The notes: generated by a model from the sequence alone, not told the origin. A stretch of DNA of 23,700 nucleotides from JAFGJU01 sp964570935 (GCA_964570935.1 CAZMZP010000087.1:1-23700); one strand, 5' to 3'; positions 1 to 7,864 are shown, counted from the stretch's first letter. Made by a program: numbers and translations.

Positions 1-1920
1 GCCCCCCTGCGCTTCTTCCATTATGCCCTTCTTGTCAGAGGTGGCCCCGCTGAATGCGCCTCTCGAGTACCCGAACAGCTCGCTTTCGAGAAGCTCCGCC
101 GGGATCGCCGCGCAGTTGACTTCTACGAAAGGACGACCTCGTTTCTCGTCGTACGCCCTGAACATGTAGGCGAGCAGGTTCTTACCGGTTCCGGTTTCCC
201 CTTGGATGAGGACTGGCGTGTCGGCGGTGCACAGAAGCTGGGCCGAGCGCAAGACGCCAATCAGCCTCGCGTCGCAGGTCACAAAACCGCTGGCGAGGCT
301 CTGCCCGCAATCAGTCTGCCCCTCCGGGCACAGCGGACTCGGGATCGCGGCGCGCTGAACTCCCTCAGCTGCGGAGGGAACACAGCCTCCTTCAGGGGTT
401 GTGCCGCCTGCCTGCGGAACGGGACCATCCTCACCATCTCCTGGCACGCGTTCGCCGTCCTTGCTTTTCCATGCGAGCTCCAACTCGCGTTCGGTCTCGA
501 GCAGAAGTTGTTCGGCGCCAAGTTCGGCGAAGAGGCCGGCGGCCCTTGCCAACGTCCGTTTTGCGTCCAGCTTCTCCCTCTCCGTGCCAAGGCGGGAGCG
601 AAGAAATCTCCCGAATTGAAGCAGCCCGCAGGCGAGCCCATACCTGTCACCAACTGCCTCGAGGGTTTCGGCGGAGGCCGTGAACGCAACGCGCGCGCTG
701 AGCGCGCACCCTGCCTCCACCCTTGTCCTGCCAATCACACAAAGCACGGCGCCTTCCTCGTATCTGTCGCCCACCAACCTGCACAGGCGGAGCGACCGTC
801 TGGCTGCCTTCGCTGCGTTCTTAATCTCTCCGAGTGCGAGGTAAGCTTCGGCCCGTCGCCGCTCAACCTCCGCAACGATGTCGCCCTCGGGGGCGATTTG
901 CTCGGCCACCTGAAGAGCAAGTGCGAATTTCTCCAGTGCTTTGCCGGGCTCACCCGATGCGGAGTCCGCTTCCCCCATGAACTCGTAGGCCAGCGCGAGC
1001 TCCCGCATCAGATTCTCTCGCCTGGCAATCTCGACGGACTGCCTGTAGAGCCGATTCGCCGCGCTCTTCTGACCGAGGAATCTCATGCAGTTGCCGAGGG
1101 CAATCGAAGCTGCGGCAACCGTATGCTGATCGCCTATGCGCTGCGCTATAGACAGCGCGTCCTCCGTAGACTCCTTCGCCTTCATCCATTGACCGGTCCG
1201 AAGGTACACGAGGCCGAGATTCAATCGCCTGAGCGCAATCTTTCCGTAGTTCCCACCCTCCTTGTCGAGTTCGAGCGCCTTCAGAAGATGCTCGCACGCG
1301 AGCTGCCACTCCCCGTGGTTCTTATGAAGAAGGCCGAGATTGTTGTGCGAGACTGCTATGCCGTTCCTGTCGTTGAGTCGAACGTATGTCCCAAGGGCAT
1401 CCTCGAAGTGACGCTTTGCCTTCTCGAACTGCCCCAGCCGCAGGAAACTCTTGCCGAACAGGCTGTGGCACTGCGCCAGTCCCCTTTCATCGCCGCGGAG
1501 AGAGAGAACTCGCTGTGCTTCTTCGCAGGCCTCGATTGCCCGCGAGTACTCGCCGATCTTCCAATGCGCATGGGATACCAGGAGGTTGAGCTGCGCGGAA
1601 AGCTCGCTGTCCGCTTCCCCGGAAAGCTCGGCGTCGAGAGTCCTGCATCTGCCCAGAGCCTCCGTGCAGCGGGAACGCTTGAGAAGGCACTCGACTACTT
1701 TCATCTCAAGCAGCAGCCGTTTCTTTCTGGAGATTCTGATGCACGAGGCTTGTGACAGGATCTCTTCGAGATACTCAAGGGCCGGCTCATAGCCGTCCTG
1801 TTTCAGATACAGATCCGCAAGGAGCTCGAGTCGCTCCAGGTATTCGGAATCGGCCGGGACACTCCGAAGGGTCTCCAGCCTCTTCTCAATCCTCTGAATT
1901 TCGGGATGCTGGAAAATCAT
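1..1920 (-). CDS. TPR-repeat sigma-54-dependent transcriptional activator (C-terminus cut by window edge)
   Basis: This is the N-terminal 640 residues of a bacterial enhancer-binding protein that would open sigma-54 RNA polymerase promoters using ATP. Residues about 20-460 are helical repeats of tetratricopeptide type, with repeated short motifs such as ALGRC, KAKRHFEDAL and NNLGLLHK. A Gly/Pro-rich linker (about 485-540) follows, then an AAA+ sigma-54-interaction domain. Walker A is GETGTGK at 574-580, followed by VNCAAIP and ELFGY. The sigma-54 contact loop reads GAFSGA (621-626), where the family consensus is GAFTGA. The Walker B, sensor and DNA-binding parts lie beyond the left edge. The ATG at 1918-1920 has an AGGAGGT ribosome site 6 bases upstream. 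No receiver, GAF or kinase domain precedes the AAA+ domain, so the TPR array is probably the sensory part (inference). The gene starts 13 bases after the small upstream gene, so the two are probably co-transcribed. Confidence 0.9.
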   Translation of the reverse strand, partial: MIFQHPEIQRIEKRLETLRSVPADSEYLERLELLADLYLKQDGYEPALEYLEEILSQASCIRISRKKRLLLEMKVVECLLKRSRCTEALGRCRTLDAELSGEADSELSAQLNLLVSHAHWKIGEYSRAIEACEEAQRVLSLRGDERGLAQCHSLFGKSFLRLGQFEKAKRHFEDALGTYVRLNDRNGIAVSHNNLGLLHKNHGEWQLACEHLLKALELDKEGGNYGKIALRRLNLGLVYLRTGQWMKAKESTEDALSIAQRIGDQHTVAAASIALGNCMRFLGQKSAANRLYRQSVEIARRENLMRELALAYEFMGEADSASGEPGKALEKFALALQVAEQIAPEGDIVAEVERRRAEAYLALGEIKNAAKAARRSLRLCRLVGDRYEEGAVLCVIGRTRVEAGCALSARVAFTASAETLEAVGDRYGLACGLLQFGRFLRSRLGTEREKLDAKRTLARAAGLFAELGAEQLLLETERELELAWKSKDGERVPGDGEDGPVPQAGGTTPEGGCVPSAAEGVQRAAIPSPLCPEGQTDCGQSLASGFVTCDARLIGVLRSAQLLCTADTPVLIQGETGTGKNLLAYMFRAYDEKRGRPFVEVNCAAIPAELLESELFGYSRGAFSGATSDKKGIMEEAQGG

Positions 1921-1933
1921 GGAGACCTCCTCA

Positions 1934-2305
1934 CTAGAATGCGAACTGCCAGGATGCCATGGAGGACCAAGCCATTACTAGACGCGCGACCGTGTGCCGC
2001 GACTTTCCCCACTCTCGCCATGCTTCACGACGTGCCGGCCTCGACAACGACTTCTCCCGAGGCTCGAGCTGCAGCGGGCGAGCGTCGCCGGGAAGAGAGA
2101 TGGTCAGCCCGTATGAGCGAACAGGCCCGCCTTCCGCCCGATCGGGCATGTCGGGATCGCCTGCTTCCTCGATGAACCTGATCGTCTCCCGACATTCCAC
2201 CGCGGGCGGCTGCGTGACCAACGCTATGCACAGAAGAAGCCCCGCGGCCACCCCCGTCAGAAGCGCAAGCCTGCAGCCATGTCTGATACATCTGCGGCGT
2301 TCCAT
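1934..2305 (-). CDS. Small secreted or membrane-anchored protein of unknown function
   Basis: I do not recognise this 123-residue protein. It begins MERRRCIRHGCR, a basic N-terminus, followed by a hydrophobic stretch at residues 12-31. Together these look like a signal peptide or a single membrane anchor. The rest is polar, with an acidic patch around 46-56 and a basic, Arg-rich patch around 83-105. The ATG at 2303-2305 has AGGAGGG 4-5 bases upstream. A longer reading from 2401 lacks such a site and would put 32 unlikely residues before the hydrophobic segment. The stop codon lies inside the leader of the sigma-54 activator gene, so the two form an operon served by the promoter at 2506-2534. 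A sensor, signal or membrane partner of the activator is possible, but this rests on position alone. Confidence 0.65.
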   Translation of the reverse strand: MERRRCIRHGCRLALLTGVAAGLLLCIALVTQPPAVECRETIRFIEEAGDPDMPDRAEGGPVRSYGLTISLPGDARPLQLEPREKSLSRPARREAWREWGKSRHTVARLVMAWSSMASWQFAF

Positions 2306-2660
2306 GTTGCCCTCCTCATGGAAGACGTACCTCGACGCAAAGAGTGCGCCTTCACCCGCCGCGCGACCAGAGCCACGACTCCGGACCGCCGTGAAGCGCA
2401 CCCCCGTGAAGAAACGTTTTAGAAGGACTTAGTAGAAAGCGGAATGAGAGAGAACAAAAGAGACCTCGTTCGTGTCCCTTCAGACTTCTTGCCTAGCCGC
2501 TGATTATGATATCACACCCCGTGAAGACAATCAACAGGAAAAGCGATGCGGCCGGAAAATTGAAGCGGATGGTAGTCACAATTTGAAGGTTGAACCTGAC
2601 AGTGGGGCCATGACCGCGACGGCGCCGCAGTGCCGGGCACTCGTGAGCGCGCGCAGTTCT
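2306..2660. other. Non-coding gap between the PfkB kinase gene and the small-protein gene
   Basis: This 355-base gap is visibly less GC-rich than its surroundings in its middle part (about 2405-2600). It holds the promoter at 2506-2534 and the long leader of the downstream operon. I see no convincing terminator for the PfkB gene, no tRNA and no plausible coding frame. Confidence 0.6.
2506..2534 (-). promoter_or_regulatory. Sigma-70-type promoter for the small protein / TPR activator operon
   Basis: On the minus strand this reads TTGATT (2529-2534), a 17-base spacer, then TATCAT (2506-2511). TGA directly precedes the -10 element, giving an extended -10. Transcription would start near 2499, leaving a leader of about 195 bases before the ATG at 2305. 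Confidence 0.55.
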
Positions 2661-3575
2661 TTACATCGGCTGTATCTCAAACTCCGAGAGCTTCTTGAGC
2701 TCCTTGAGGCGGTCCAGGATGCTGAAGGTGTCCAGCTCGGCCAGACGCTTGACGCCGAACCGCTCCACCGCGAACGAGGCCATGACCGTGCCGTACATGA
2801 CGGCAAGGCGGAGCGAGTCCTCGGAGCACTCGCCGCAGCGGGCCATAAACCCGACGAACCCGCCGGCGAAAGAGTCCCCCGCCCCGGTGGGATCGAACAA
2901 GAGCTCCACCGGGTAGGCCGGGGCCGAGAACTTGAACTCGGGAGTGATGAGAAGGGCTCCGTGCTCGCCCTTCTTGATGATGACCACCTTGGGGCCCATG
3001 GCCAGGATGGTCTTGGCGCCTTTGAGGAGATTGGGCTCTCCGGTGAGTTGCCTCGTCTCTGCGTCGTTCAATATCAGAACGTCCACCTTGGGGATGGTGC
3101 GGAGAAGCTCTTCGCGCTTTCCCGTTATCCAGAAGTTCATGGTGTCGCACGCCACGAACTTGGGGCTCTGCATCTGCTCCAGCACTTCCAGTTGAAGCGT
3201 GGGGTCTATGTTGGCCAGGAAGACGTATTCGATGTCCCTCAGGTTGATGGGAATCGCGGGGTGGAAGTCCTCGAACACGTTCACACAGGTGGAGAGGCTC
3301 TTCGCCTCCCCCAGCTCGAACCCGTACTCGCCGCTCCAGCGGAAGGTCTTCCCTTCCATGGTCTGGAGCCCGTCCAGGCCGAGGCCGCGCTCCTTGAAGA
3401 ACTCGACGTGCTCCTTCGGGAAGTCCGTGCCCACCACGGCCACCATGTTGACCTTGTCGAAGTGCCCCGCCGCGACGGAGAAGTACGCGGCCGAGCCGCC
3501 CAGCTCTTCCTCGCACGAGCCGAACGGGGTCTTAATCGTGTCCAGAGCTATCGAACCCACTACCAGAATGCTCAC
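2661..3575 (-). CDS. PfkB (ribokinase) family sugar/nucleoside kinase
   Basis: A 304-residue kinase of the PfkB/ribokinase family, which phosphorylates a sugar or nucleoside hydroxyl with ATP. Visible features are the N-terminal strand ILVVGSIALD, the GG pair at 26-27 of signature 1, and the signature 2 region DPTGAGDSFAGG. GAGD spans 231-234 and Asp234 is the expected catalytic base. Length is normal for the family. The start is GTG at 3573-3575 with AAGGAG six bases upstream. The substrate cannot be read from sequence; the protein lacks obvious fructose-6-phosphate (phosphofructokinase) hallmarks, and adenosine-, ribose- or unspecified sugar-kinase activity are all open. It is last in the operon behind argS, separated by 88 bases that contain a 6-bp inverted repeat but no U-tract. 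Confidence 0.9.
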   Translation of the reverse strand: MSILVVGSIALDTIKTPFGSCEEELGGSAAYFSVAAGHFDKVNMVAVVGTDFPKEHVEFFKERGLGLDGLQTMEGKTFRWSGEYGFELGEAKSLSTCVNVFEDFHPAIPINLRDIEYVFLANIDPTLQLEVLEQMQSPKFVACDTMNFWITGKREELLRTIPKVDVLILNDAETRQLTGEPNLLKGAKTILAMGPKVVIIKKGEHGALLITPEFKFSAPAYPVELLFDPTGAGDSFAGGFVGFMARCGECSEDSLRLAVMYGTVMASFAVERFGVKRLAELDTFSILDRLKELKKLSEFEIQPM

Positions 3576-3612
3576 GGTTATCTCCTTGCTCGACGACGGT
3601 CTACGCGTTGCG

Positions 3613-3628
3613 CCGCGGTGCCCCGCGG
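3613..3628. repeat. Short inverted repeat in the argS-pfkB gap
   Basis: CCGCGG, a TGCC loop, then CCGCGG: a perfect 6-bp stem. It lacks a T-run on either strand, so it is not a convincing intrinsic terminator. It might slow or process the transcript between argS and the kinase gene (inference). Confidence 0.35.
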
Positions 3629-3663
3629 TGAGAGGACTGCCGGCCGCGCGTCGGGCTCTCGCG

Positions 3664-5352
3664 CTACATCTTATCCGGGGCCGAAACGCCTATCAGGTCA
3701 AGCCCATTCTTTATCACGGTCCTGACCGCGCGCACAAGCACTAATCTCGCCTGCATCACATTCTGCTCCGTCCCCACGACCCGTCCGTGGTGGTAGAACT
3801 GATGGAGCGCCGTGGCCAGGCACGTGAGATAGGACGTTATCCTCTGCGGCTCCCTGGTGACGCAGGCGGCCCTCACGTACTCGGGGAAGTTGACCAACTC
3901 TCGCAGCAGCGCCACTTCCTCCGGCGTCTGGAGGAGGGCCAGGTCGGCCTCCTCCAACTTGCAGAAGCCCACTCCGGCCTCGCGCGCGAACTCCAGTATG
4001 CTGCTCACGCGGGCGTGGGCGTACTGGACGTAGTAGACGGGGTTCTCTTCGGACTGCTTCTTGGCCAGCTCCAGGTCGAAATCCAGGTGACTCTGCACTC
4101 TTCTCATCAGGAAGAAGAACCTGGCGCAGTCAATACCGACCTCCGACACCAGGTCGGACAGGGTCACGAACTCCCCCGCCCGCTTGGACATCGAGACGGG
4201 CGTGGTGCCGCGCATCAGCCGCACCCACTGGACGATGAGCACTTCCAGCCAGTCGTCGGGATATCCCAGCGCGCGGGCCGCGGCCTTCATCCTGGGCACG
4301 TGGCCGTGATGGTCTGGTCCCCAGATGTCTATGACCTTCTTGAACCCGCGCTCGAACTTGTTCTTGTGGTACGCGATGTCGGACAGAAAATACGTGGGCT
4401 CGCCGGTGCTCTTCTTGACGACCCTGTCTTCGTCATCGCCCAGGCCAGACGTCTTGAGCCACGCGGCGCCGTCCTTCTCGTACACGAGGCCGGACTTCTT
4501 GAGTGCCTCGAGCGTCTCCTCGACGCGTCCGGCGGTGTGGAGTGAAGACTCCCTGAACCACTGGTCGAACTTTACTCCAAAACCTTCCAGCCCACTCTTC
4601 TGCGCCTCGTGCATCCGCTCTACGGCGAACTTGGAAAACTTGCCGGCCCCAGCGCCGACGCCGCCGGACACTGTTCCAGCCTCGGCCAGCATCTCCTGCG
4701 CCTTGTCAGCGGGGATTCCTCGTGCCAGCTCGGCCAGGTACTCGCCGTGGTAGCCCTGTTCGGGTATCTTCGCCTCTCCCCTGCCCAGGGCCTCTTCCAC
4801 GCGCGCCTTGAGCGAAAGCCCCAGGAGCTCGACCTGGTTGCCCGAGTCGTTGACGAAAAACTCGCTCCTGGCGTCGTACCCGCAAGTCCTCATCAGGCGG
4901 ACCAGCGAGTCCCCCACAGCGGCGGCCCTGGCGCTCACCACGTTGAGCGGGCCCGTCGGATTGGCGCTCACGAACTCCAGCTGGACGAGCTCCCCGGCTC
5001 CGAAATCCGACTTGCCGTAGGACTCGCCCTCGGCCAGGACAGAACGCAGGTTCTCTTCCAGGAACTCCCTGCTCAGGCGCATGTTGATGAACCCGGGCTT
5101 CTGGACCTCCACCGCTGCCAGACGGGCAACTCCGGTGTCGATCCTAGACGCGATGTCCGCGGCCAGGTCCATGGGCGGCTTCCCCGCCCTTGCCGACACC
5201 AGCATGGCTATGTTCGTGCTGAAATCGCCGTGCTCGCGCGAGCGGGGCGTTTCCACGATGACGGGCGGAAGCTCCGCTTCCGCGACTGCGCCGCTGCGCA
5301 GCGCGGCCTCGCGCACCGCGGCGCGTATGGTGTCAGCTATCGACCTTTTCAA
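3664..5352 (-). CDS. argS: Arginyl-tRNA synthetase, with unusual HIGH motif
   Basis: A cytoplasmic class I synthetase charging tRNA-Arg with arginine; 562 residues against about 550-590 in most bacteria. The N-terminal Add-1 domain is residues 1-100, the catalytic core follows (VSANPTGPL at 128-136, FVNDSGNQ at 166-173, WGPDHHGH at 344-351), and the C-terminal anticodon-binding domain ends in the typical GLDLIGV. The KMSKS-type loop is SMSKR (387-391). At the HIGH signature, where HVGHGR is usual, the sequence reads NVVSAR (137-142), so both histidines are missing; I checked this on the nucleotides at 4927-4944. The start is taken as TTG at 5350-5352 because homologous N-termini begin here. 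It overlaps the end of rsfS by 20 bases, with GGGGAG upstream. An in-frame start at 5430 would add 26 residues that look like out-of-frame rsfS. Confidence 0.95.
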   Translation of the reverse strand: MKRSIADTIRAAVREAALRSGAVAEAELPPVIVETPRSREHGDFSTNIAMLVSARAGKPPMDLAADIASRIDTGVARLAAVEVQKPGFINMRLSREFLEENLRSVLAEGESYGKSDFGAGELVQLEFVSANPTGPLNVVSARAAAVGDSLVRLMRTCGYDARSEFFVNDSGNQVELLGLSLKARVEEALGRGEAKIPEQGYHGEYLAELARGIPADKAQEMLAEAGTVSGGVGAGAGKFSKFAVERMHEAQKSGLEGFGVKFDQWFRESSLHTAGRVEETLEALKKSGLVYEKDGAAWLKTSGLGDDEDRVVKKSTGEPTYFLSDIAYHKNKFERGFKKVIDIWGPDHHGHVPRMKAAARALGYPDDWLEVLIVQWVRLMRGTTPVSMSKRAGEFVTLSDLVSEVGIDCARFFFLMRRVQSHLDFDLELAKKQSEENPVYYVQYAHARVSSILEFAREAGVGFCKLEEADLALLQTPEEVALLRELVNFPEYVRAACVTREPQRITSYLTCLATALHQFYHHGRVVGTEQNVMQARLVLVRAVRTVIKNGLDLIGVSAPDKM

Positions 5353-5695
5353 CCTTCGCGTCTCCCCAGAGTCTTTCCAAAAGATAGAACTCCCGCGTTG
5401 TGTGGTGAAACACGTGGACCACGACGTCAACGTAGTCGAGCAGTATCCATCTCCTGTGTGAGTAGCCTTCGACGTGCCACTTGCGGGCCCCCTCGCGCTC
5501 GAGCCCTTCTTCTATCCCGTCTGCTATCGCCCTGACGTGAACGTCCGACAGGCCGCTGCAGACGACGAAGAAGTCAGTCACGGCCGAGACCCCGCGCAGG
5601 TCGAGGATCACGACGTCCTGGGCCTTTTTCGAGACCGCCAGGGCCGCCGCGTCTCTCGCAAGCTTGCTGGATGCGGTGGATGTTTTTGGTGTCAT
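5333..5695 (-). CDS. rsfS: Ribosomal silencing factor RsfS (Iojap family)
   Basis: A 120-residue Iojap-family protein. RsfS binds ribosomal protein uL14 on the 50S subunit and blocks subunit joining when nutrients are scarce. Family marks are VILDLRGVSAVTDFFV (about 29-44), CSG followed by a conserved Asp, and WHVEGY with WILLDYVDVVVHVF (about 73-96). It ends with the normal short acidic/basic tail. The ATG at 5693-5695 opens the conserved domain directly; ribosome-site support is weak. It sits 44 bases after amrS and its last codons overlap the proposed TTG start of argS, so translational coupling is likely. In many bacteria rsfS neighbours nadD or leuS; here the partner is another tRNA synthetase gene. 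Confidence 0.93.
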   Translation of the reverse strand: MTPKTSTASSKLARDAAALAVSKKAQDVVILDLRGVSAVTDFFVVCSGLSDVHVRAIADGIEEGLEREGARKWHVEGYSHRRWILLDYVDVVVHVFHHTTREFYLLERLWGDAKVEKVDS

Positions 5696-5739
5696 CGTTC
5701 GATGTAGTGCGCTCCGGCTTAAAGCGCGCCGCTTTCGTC

Positions 5740-6729
5740 TCACTTGAGCACGAAGTCGGCTGCTCTGCCGCAGCGCGAGCATTTCCTCCCTTCGATGCCT
5801 GTTATCTTCACGGAATAGCCGGCCCGCTCGACGAGCGTGTTGTCGCACTGCGGACAGTGTGTGTCGCTGCCGTTTTTCGCATACAGGTTGCCCAGATAGC
5901 AGTAGTAGAGTGACTTCTTGCCGATTGCGTACGCCTTCTGAAGAGTATCCTCCGGTGTGGGCGGGTTGGACATCTTGTGCTGGGGGAAGTATCTCGAGAA
6001 GTGGAGCGGTGTCTCCTTCCCCATCTTGGCCGCCACCCACGCCACCAGCTCACCCACGTCCTCTTCCGAGTCGTTCTCACCCGGTATGATCAGGTTCGTG
6101 AGCTCGACGTGACTAGTCTCCTTCGCGATCTGACAGGTGGCCAGCACCGGCGCCAGCGACGCCTTGCACAGTTTCTTGTAGAACGACTCGCGTATGGATT
6201 TCAGGTCTATGTTGAGGGCGTCGACGTACTGAAGGAGCTCTCGTAGAGGCTTCTCTTCGACGAACCCGTTCGTGACGAGGACGTTGACGAGCCCGGCCTC
6301 CCTGGCCAGCTTTGAGCAGTCGAGCACGTACTCGAACCAGATGAGCGGTTCGGCGTACGTGTACGAGATGCCTATCGAGTCGTCCCTGGCGGCCATCTTG
6401 ACCAGGTCGGCGGGCGAGACCGGGGCCGTCTGCACCTCGGTCTGCGATATCTCCCAGTTCTGACAGTATGGGCACCTGAAGTTGCAGCCGTTCGGGCCCA
6501 CGGAAAGGATCACGCTTCCGGGATAGAAGTGGTAAAGGGGCTTCTTCTCGACGGGATCGATGGCGGCGGAGACTATCTGGCCGTAGTTCTTGGAGTAGAG
6601 CTTGCCCCGCTCGTTCACGCGGCCCATGCAGATTCCGGCCTGCCCGTCGCCGATTTTGCAGTGATGCGGGCATAGCTCGCACAGAACCCGGCCGTCTTCA
6701 AGTGAAGTCCAGTACCTTGCCTCGATCAT
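5740..6729 (-). CDS. amrS: AmmeMemoRadiSam-type radical SAM enzyme (AmrS)
   Basis: A 329-residue radical SAM protein matching the AmrS family, usually associated with the MEMO1 and AMMECR1 families; the reaction is, to my knowledge, not firmly established. The 4Fe-4S/SAM motif is C82-x3-C86-x2-C89 (GCNFRCPYCQNW), followed by the family's TYAEPLIWFEY, VTNGF and NIDLKS motifs. The N-terminal part has four cysteines (C17, C20, C24, C34). The C-terminus carries a zinc-ribbon-like pair CPQC (292-295) and CSRC (317-320). The ATG at 6727-6729 is seven bases downstream of the prenyl synthase stop codon; an upstream TTG at 6765 is possible but less likely. No MEMO1 or AMMECR1 gene lies in the window. 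Its place between prenyl synthase and rsfS suggests constitutive expression with housekeeping genes. Confidence 0.9.
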   Translation of the reverse strand: MIEARYWTSLEDGRVLCELCPHHCKIGDGQAGICMGRVNERGKLYSKNYGQIVSAAIDPVEKKPLYHFYPGSVILSVGPNGCNFRCPYCQNWEISQTEVQTAPVSPADLVKMAARDDSIGISYTYAEPLIWFEYVLDCSKLAREAGLVNVLVTNGFVEEKPLRELLQYVDALNIDLKSIRESFYKKLCKASLAPVLATCQIAKETSHVELTNLIIPGENDSEEDVGELVAWVAAKMGKETPLHFSRYFPQHKMSNPPTPEDTLQKAYAIGKKSLYYCYLGNLYAKNGSDTHCPQCDNTLVERAGYSVKITGIEGRKCSRCGRAADFVLK

Positions 6730-6736
6730 CCAGCGA

Positions 6737-7711
6737 CTATTTTCTTCTTTCCACCGTGTAGTCAACCAGTGAGCACAGGGACAAGTGATACGGAGAGCCC
6801 TCGAAAGGACTCAGGAGCTCCTTCGCCTCAGCAGCGTAGGCGAGGGCCCTTCGTTTCGAGTATTCGATGCCCTCGTTCTCGTTCATGAGGGCCAACAGCT
6901 CGTCCCACTTGCCGTCCATCAGGGGCCCGGACGTGAGGATGTCCTTCATCCTGGACCTGTCCTTCGACCCGGCGTTCCTCAGCGCGGCTATCAGGGGAAG
7001 CGTGTACTTGCCGTCGCCCACGTCGGTGCCGATGTTCTTGCCGAGCTCGCGCTCCCGGCCCACGAAGTCGAACACGTCGTCCGTGATTTGGAAGGCCAGC
7101 CCGAGCGCGTGCCCGCACTTGGAGAAGCGCGTCCTCATCCCGTCCTGCGATTCCCCGAGCATCGCGCCTATCTCGCAGGAGGCCGAGATGAGCGAGGCGG
7201 TCTTCTCGCCTATCATCGTGAGGTAGTCTTCTTCACTGACGTCGACGTCGTTCCTTCTCTCCAGCTCAAGCATCTCCCCCACGCTCATCCTGTGCGTGGT
7301 CTCGGCCAGCACGTCCATGACGTCGTACATCTGGTTCTTGACAAGGATGTAGAAGGCCTTCGAGTACAGCACGTCCCCCATCGCGATGGAGACGTCGTCG
7401 TCCCACTTGGAATTGACCGTCTGGCAGCCGCGCCTGAGCTCGCTCTTGTCTATGGAATCGTCGTGGATGAGAGTGGCCGTATGAATCAGCTCCACCACGG
7501 TGGCAGCGCAGACCGCCCTGTCGGACGGTCCGTCGTTCAGCTTGGCCGATAGGAGCAGGAGCGTCGGCCTGTACCTCTTCCCCCGAGTCGCAAGTATGTG
7601 GCTTGCCACGCTCCTCACGAGGGGAAGACGCGACACCAGGGCGTCCTTGAAACGCTCCTCGACGTCTCCCAGCTCTGTCCTGACCGGATACTGGAACTCT
7701 TTAAGCTCCAT
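6737..7711 (-). CDS. Long-chain polyprenyl diphosphate synthase
   Basis: A trans-prenyltransferase of about 324 residues that extends an allylic diphosphate with isopentenyl diphosphate. It has GKRYRP (44-49), the first Asp-rich motif DDSID (84-88) followed by LRRG, and the second Asp-rich motif DDVFD (211-215) with GKNIGTDVGDGKYTLPL behind it. Residues 4 and 5 before the first Asp motif are Thr80 and Ala79, both small. In this family that suits a long-chain product (about C35 or longer) for a quinone tail or similar; a precise length cannot be assigned. The ATG at 7709-7711 is chosen because family N-termini begin near here; a GTG at 7795 would add 28 atypical residues. This is the first gene of the operon leading to amrS, rsfS, argS and the PfkB kinase. 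Confidence 0.92.
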   Translation of the reverse strand: MELKEFQYPVRTELGDVEERFKDALVSRLPLVRSVASHILATRGKRYRPTLLLLSAKLNDGPSDRAVCAATVVELIHTATLIHDDSIDKSELRRGCQTVNSKWDDDVSIAMGDVLYSKAFYILVKNQMYDVMDVLAETTHRMSVGEMLELERRNDVDVSEEDYLTMIGEKTASLISASCEIGAMLGESQDGMRTRFSKCGHALGLAFQITDDVFDFVGRERELGKNIGTDVGDGKYTLPLIAALRNAGSKDRSRMKDILTSGPLMDGKWDELLALMNENEGIEYSKRRALAYAAEAKELLSPFEGSPYHLSLCSLVDYTVERRK

Positions 7712-7835
7712 GAATGCTACCGTGAAGGGGTCCACTAGAACGCGTGAGAGCCTGTTCGCTGAGGACTTGTCTGTCCCGGAAACAGGCGCGCGCACAACGG
7801 ATGGTCCGCCGAACTCGTTGTCATATCACGGCAAA

Positions 7836-7864
7836 ACGCTAGCATCGGACCCCGCCACTGTCAA
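7836..7864 (-). promoter_or_regulatory. Promoter for the prenyl synthase-amrS-rsfS-argS-kinase operon
   Basis: The minus strand reads TTGACA (7859-7864, perfect -35), a 17-base spacer, then TAGCGT (7836-7841) preceded by TGC as an extended -10. The -10 hexamer itself is weak. It lies in the 200-base gap between the M23 peptidase stop and the prenyl synthase ATG, giving a leader of about 118 bases. Confidence 0.5.

Noticed and set aside
202..1755. Long plus-strand open frame of 517 codons
   Set aside because: It is antisense to the TPR/sigma-54 gene, whose frame has clear AAA+ motifs and a strong ribosome site. The plus frame shows no recognisable domain; GC-rich codon use leaves it open by chance.
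2306..2660. Sigma-54 promoter for the TPR activator operon
   Set aside because: I could not find a convincing GG-N10-GC element in the leader region; the sigma-70-type match is better.
2472..3725. Plus-strand open frame of 417 codons over the PfkB gene
   Set aside because: It runs opposite a well-supported kinase and has no family motif or ribosome site of note.
5333..6040. RsfS with a 115-residue N-terminal extension
   Set aside because: The added part is amrS read in the wrong frame. The ATG at 5695 gives the normal 120-residue protein.
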